From NCBI RefSeq assembly GCF_009827395.1, contig NZ_WTYX01000001.1, positions 997,722 to 1,061,721 of the forward strand: a stretch of 64,000 nucleotides of DNA, read 5' to 3'. Positions 62,464 through 64,000 of the stretch are shown piece after piece; position 1 is the stretch's first letter, and each line of letters opens with the position of its first letter. The notes beneath the pieces were generated by a model. That model was not told the origin of the DNA. It searched no databases and saw only the letters and a program-made list of their open reading frames with translations. A program made the position numbers and the translations under genes. This DNA comes from Pontixanthobacter aquaemixtae. GTDB taxonomy: Bacteria > Pseudomonadota > Alphaproteobacteria > Sphingomonadales > Sphingomonadaceae.

Positions 62464-62928
62464 TTATTCTTCGATGGGCGCGTCCGGATCGCGCACGCTG
62501 ATCAATCCGTTCGAGACCATTTCCAGCACGACTTCATCATTCTGGTTCAAAGTCCGCTGCTGGCTTTTGAATATGCCCATCTCGCGCCGCGATTTGCTGC
62601 GGCGTTTTTCCAGAATTTTGGTTTCAACGCGCAGCGTGTCCCCGGGGTAAACAGGTTTTTTCCAGCGGATGCTGTCGACACCGGGGGAGCCAAGCCCGGC
62701 CTGCTTATGCTCTTTCATATTGTCGACCATCATCCGCATGGTCATCGAGCATGTGTGCCATCCGCTTGCGGAAATACGCCCGAAATGCGTCTTTGCGGCG
62801 GCTTCATTATCGAGATGGAAGGGTTGCGGATCGTATCTTTCCGCAAACCGCTTTACTTCCTCGAGCGTTACTTCATAGCGCCCGAAGGATTGCGTCGCGC
62901 CGACAACCAGATCTTCGAAATAGAGCAA
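62464..62928 (-). CDS. MaoC-family dehydratase-like protein
   Basis: A 154-residue hotdog protein with the MaoC/R-hydratase layout: LYFEDLVVGATQSFGRYEVTLEEVKRFAERYDPQPFHLDNEAAAKTHFGRISASGWHTCSM. The dyad Asp and His lie in AERYDPQPFHLD. It hydrates or dehydrates acyl-CoA-type substrates; substrate unknown. The start is a TTG behind AGGAC, which overlaps the stop codon of the OmpA-like gene, so the two are coupled. Confidence 0.82.
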   Translation of the reverse strand: MLYFEDLVVGATQSFGRYEVTLEEVKRFAERYDPQPFHLDNEAAAKTHFGRISASGWHTCSMTMRMMVDNMKEHKQAGLGSPGVDSIRWKKPVYPGDTLRVETKILEKRRSKSRREMGIFKSQQRTLNQNDEVVLEMVSNGLISVRDPDAPIEE

Positions 62929-62936
62929 GAGCAGTC

Positions 62937-63389
62937 CTAGCTTTCGATAATAATAACAGTCATTTCCACGCGGCGATTGAGTGGCTCGCGAACCCCGTCG
63001 GCGGTCCTCCGCGCCTGATCCATTTCACCGGCATAGGTGACCGAAATGCGGGACGGATCGACGCCAAGGTCCACAAACGCCTTGGCAACCGCCAGCGCCC
63101 GAGCTTTGCTGAGTTTCATGCTTTCGGCTTCGGTCAAAGATGTGTCTGCGTGACCTTCAAGATGAACATGTTTGCCGCTGTCAGCGAGATGGTATTTGAC
63201 GAGCGATTCAAGCAGCCTCAATCCGCTCGGTGTGATCTGCGCACTTTCCGATTCAAAATAGATCGAATTGCTTTGCGCCTGCTGGCCGCTTGGCTTCGCA
63301 GCATAGACGGGCTCTTTGGCTATTGCCAAAGGTGCGTTGCCCAGCGCAGCAGCCATAAGCGCCACCACAATAATCGCTCTGTTCAACAT
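62937..63389 (-). CDS. OmpA-like peptidoglycan-binding-domain protein
   Basis: A 150-residue protein with a signal peptide (MLNRAIIVVALMAAALGNAPLAIA) and an OmpA_C-type domain. VHLEGHADTSLTEAESMKLSKARALAVAKAFVDLGVDPSRISVTYAGEMD carries the Asp and Arg that in OmpA bind diaminopimelate (GHAD…; a second Arg is in LNRRVEM). There is no outer-membrane barrel. It probably tethers or senses peptidoglycan in the periplasm. It follows ychF by 15 bases. Confidence 0.85.
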   Translation of the reverse strand: MLNRAIIVVALMAAALGNAPLAIAKEPVYAAKPSGQQAQSNSIYFESESAQITPSGLRLLESLVKYHLADSGKHVHLEGHADTSLTEAESMKLSKARALAVAKAFVDLGVDPSRISVTYAGEMDQARRTADGVREPLNRRVEMTVIIIES

Positions 63390-63404
63390 CCGCGTCTCCC
63401 CCGT

Positions 63405-64000
63405 TCAAACGTTGAACTTGAATAGCATGACATCGCCATCTTGCACGAGGTAATCCTTGCCTTCCTGCCGCAGCTTTCCGGCTTCGCGCGCAGCACTTTC
63501 GCCGCCAAGGGATACATAGTCATCATAGGCAATCGTTTCGGCGCGGATGAAGCCGCGTTCAAAATCGGTGTGGATCTCGCCCGCCGCCTGCGGTGCCTTG
63601 GCGCCCGCCGGGAAAGTCCAGGCGCGCGATTCCTTGGGACCTGCGGTGAAAAAGGTCTGCAGGCCCAGCAAAGCGTAACCGGCGCGGATCACGCGCGAGA
63701 GCCCGCTTTCGCTAAGGCCCAGTTCGGTGAGATATTCCGTACGTTCTTCCGCTTCCATCGCGACAAGTTCAGCCTCAATTGCGGCGGACACGACAACAGC
63801 CTGCGCCCCTTCGCTTTCGGCCTTGGCAAATACTTTCGCTGACAGATCGTTGCCCTCCGCCGCTTCATCCTCCGTGACATTGCAGACATACAGCACCGGC
63901 TTTGCCGTCAAAAGCTGCGCCTGCTCGAACAAACGTTGCTCTTCGTCATCCTTGGGCTCGGTCAAACGGGCCGGTTTGCCATCGCGAAGCAGTGCAAGCG
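63405..64000 (-). CDS. ychF: Redox-regulated ATPase YchF, partial (N-terminus beyond window)
   Basis: The C-terminal 198 residues of a YchF/OLA1-type GTPase-fold ATPase. The first visible residues are ALLRDGKPARLTEPKDDEEQRLFEQAQLLTAKPVLYVCNV, which includes the nucleotide-base motif NVTE in place of NKxD, the basis of ATP preference. The helical and TGS-like domain follows (LQTFFTAGPKESRAWTFPAGAKAPQAAGEIHTDFERGFIRAETIAYDDYVSLGGE), ending KDYLVQDGDVMLFKFNV. The gene runs off the right edge of the window on the reverse strand, and its P-loop is not seen. Confidence 0.94.
   Translation of the reverse strand, partial: LALLRDGKPARLTEPKDDEEQRLFEQAQLLTAKPVLYVCNVTEDEAAEGNDLSAKVFAKAESEGAQAVVVSAAIEAELVAMEAEERTEYLTELGLSESGLSRVIRAGYALLGLQTFFTAGPKESRAWTFPAGAKAPQAAGEIHTDFERGFIRAETIAYDDYVSLGGESAAREAGKLRQEGKDYLVQDGDVMLFKFNV

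Overview
This 64 kb window looks like core chromosome of a moderately GC-rich alphaproteobacterium, most likely Sphingomonadales and probably Erythrobacteraceae. That placement is inferred from protein wording and gene order, not from a search. Pointers are a COQ4-type ubiquinone protein, a sigma-EcfG-type promoter in front of YqjD/holin-like genes, a YqeY-DnaG-RpoD block divergent from carA, an MreBCD-PBP2-RodA cluster, and palindromic intergenic repeats. Nearly all of it is housekeeping. There is no prophage, transposase or CRISPR array.

Layout. 1-7.1 kb: tRNA-Glu, recJ, a few oxidoreductase/hydrolase genes, and a small low-oxygen module (universal stress protein plus lipoprotein cytochrome c) behind a perfect FNR-type box. 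7.2-13 kb: branched-chain amino acid synthesis. leuA lies behind a previously unlisted 16-codon leader peptide with a two-state hairpin; ilvI-ilvN-ilvC form one operon with a palindromic repeat between ilvN and ilvC. 13.1-29 kb: miaA and serB (divergent, with overlapping start regions), coq4, purL flanked by small membrane proteins, xseB-ispA-coaD, a secreted cyclophilin, queA-ABC exporter-tgt, and a secreted S9 peptidase. 29-41 kb: rpsD, chorismate mutase, the chain rpiB-glyA-small membrane protein-nrdR-trmJ, an M28 peptidase, and yqeY-lipoprotein-dnaG-rpoD.

41-46.4 kb: carA and carB. The spacer holds a small lipoprotein gene overlapping carA, a 9-codon copy of the carB 5' end, an inverted pair of REP-like palindromes, an opposite-strand DUF559 nuclease gene and a third palindrome, after which the intact carB begins. 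This is the most unusual locus of the window and reads as an insertion scar of a REP/DUF559 element. 46.5-51 kb: greA, a GNAT enzyme, DUF4170, a four-gene stress-envelope cluster (terminator at one end, perfect GGAAC-N16-CGTT promoter at the other) and eno. 51-64 kb: a phosphotransferase/CrtC-like pair, ribH, tRNA-Lys, the rod-shape cluster mreB-mreC-mreD-mrdA-rodA, mutL, a MaoC dehydratase, an OmpA-like protein and the 3' part of ychF, which runs off the window.

No gene-free stretch exceeds about 300 bases apart from the carA-carB spacer, which is described in full. Start codons were moved inward from the longest reading frame wherever family length, a Shine-Dalgarno sequence or gene overlap supported it.
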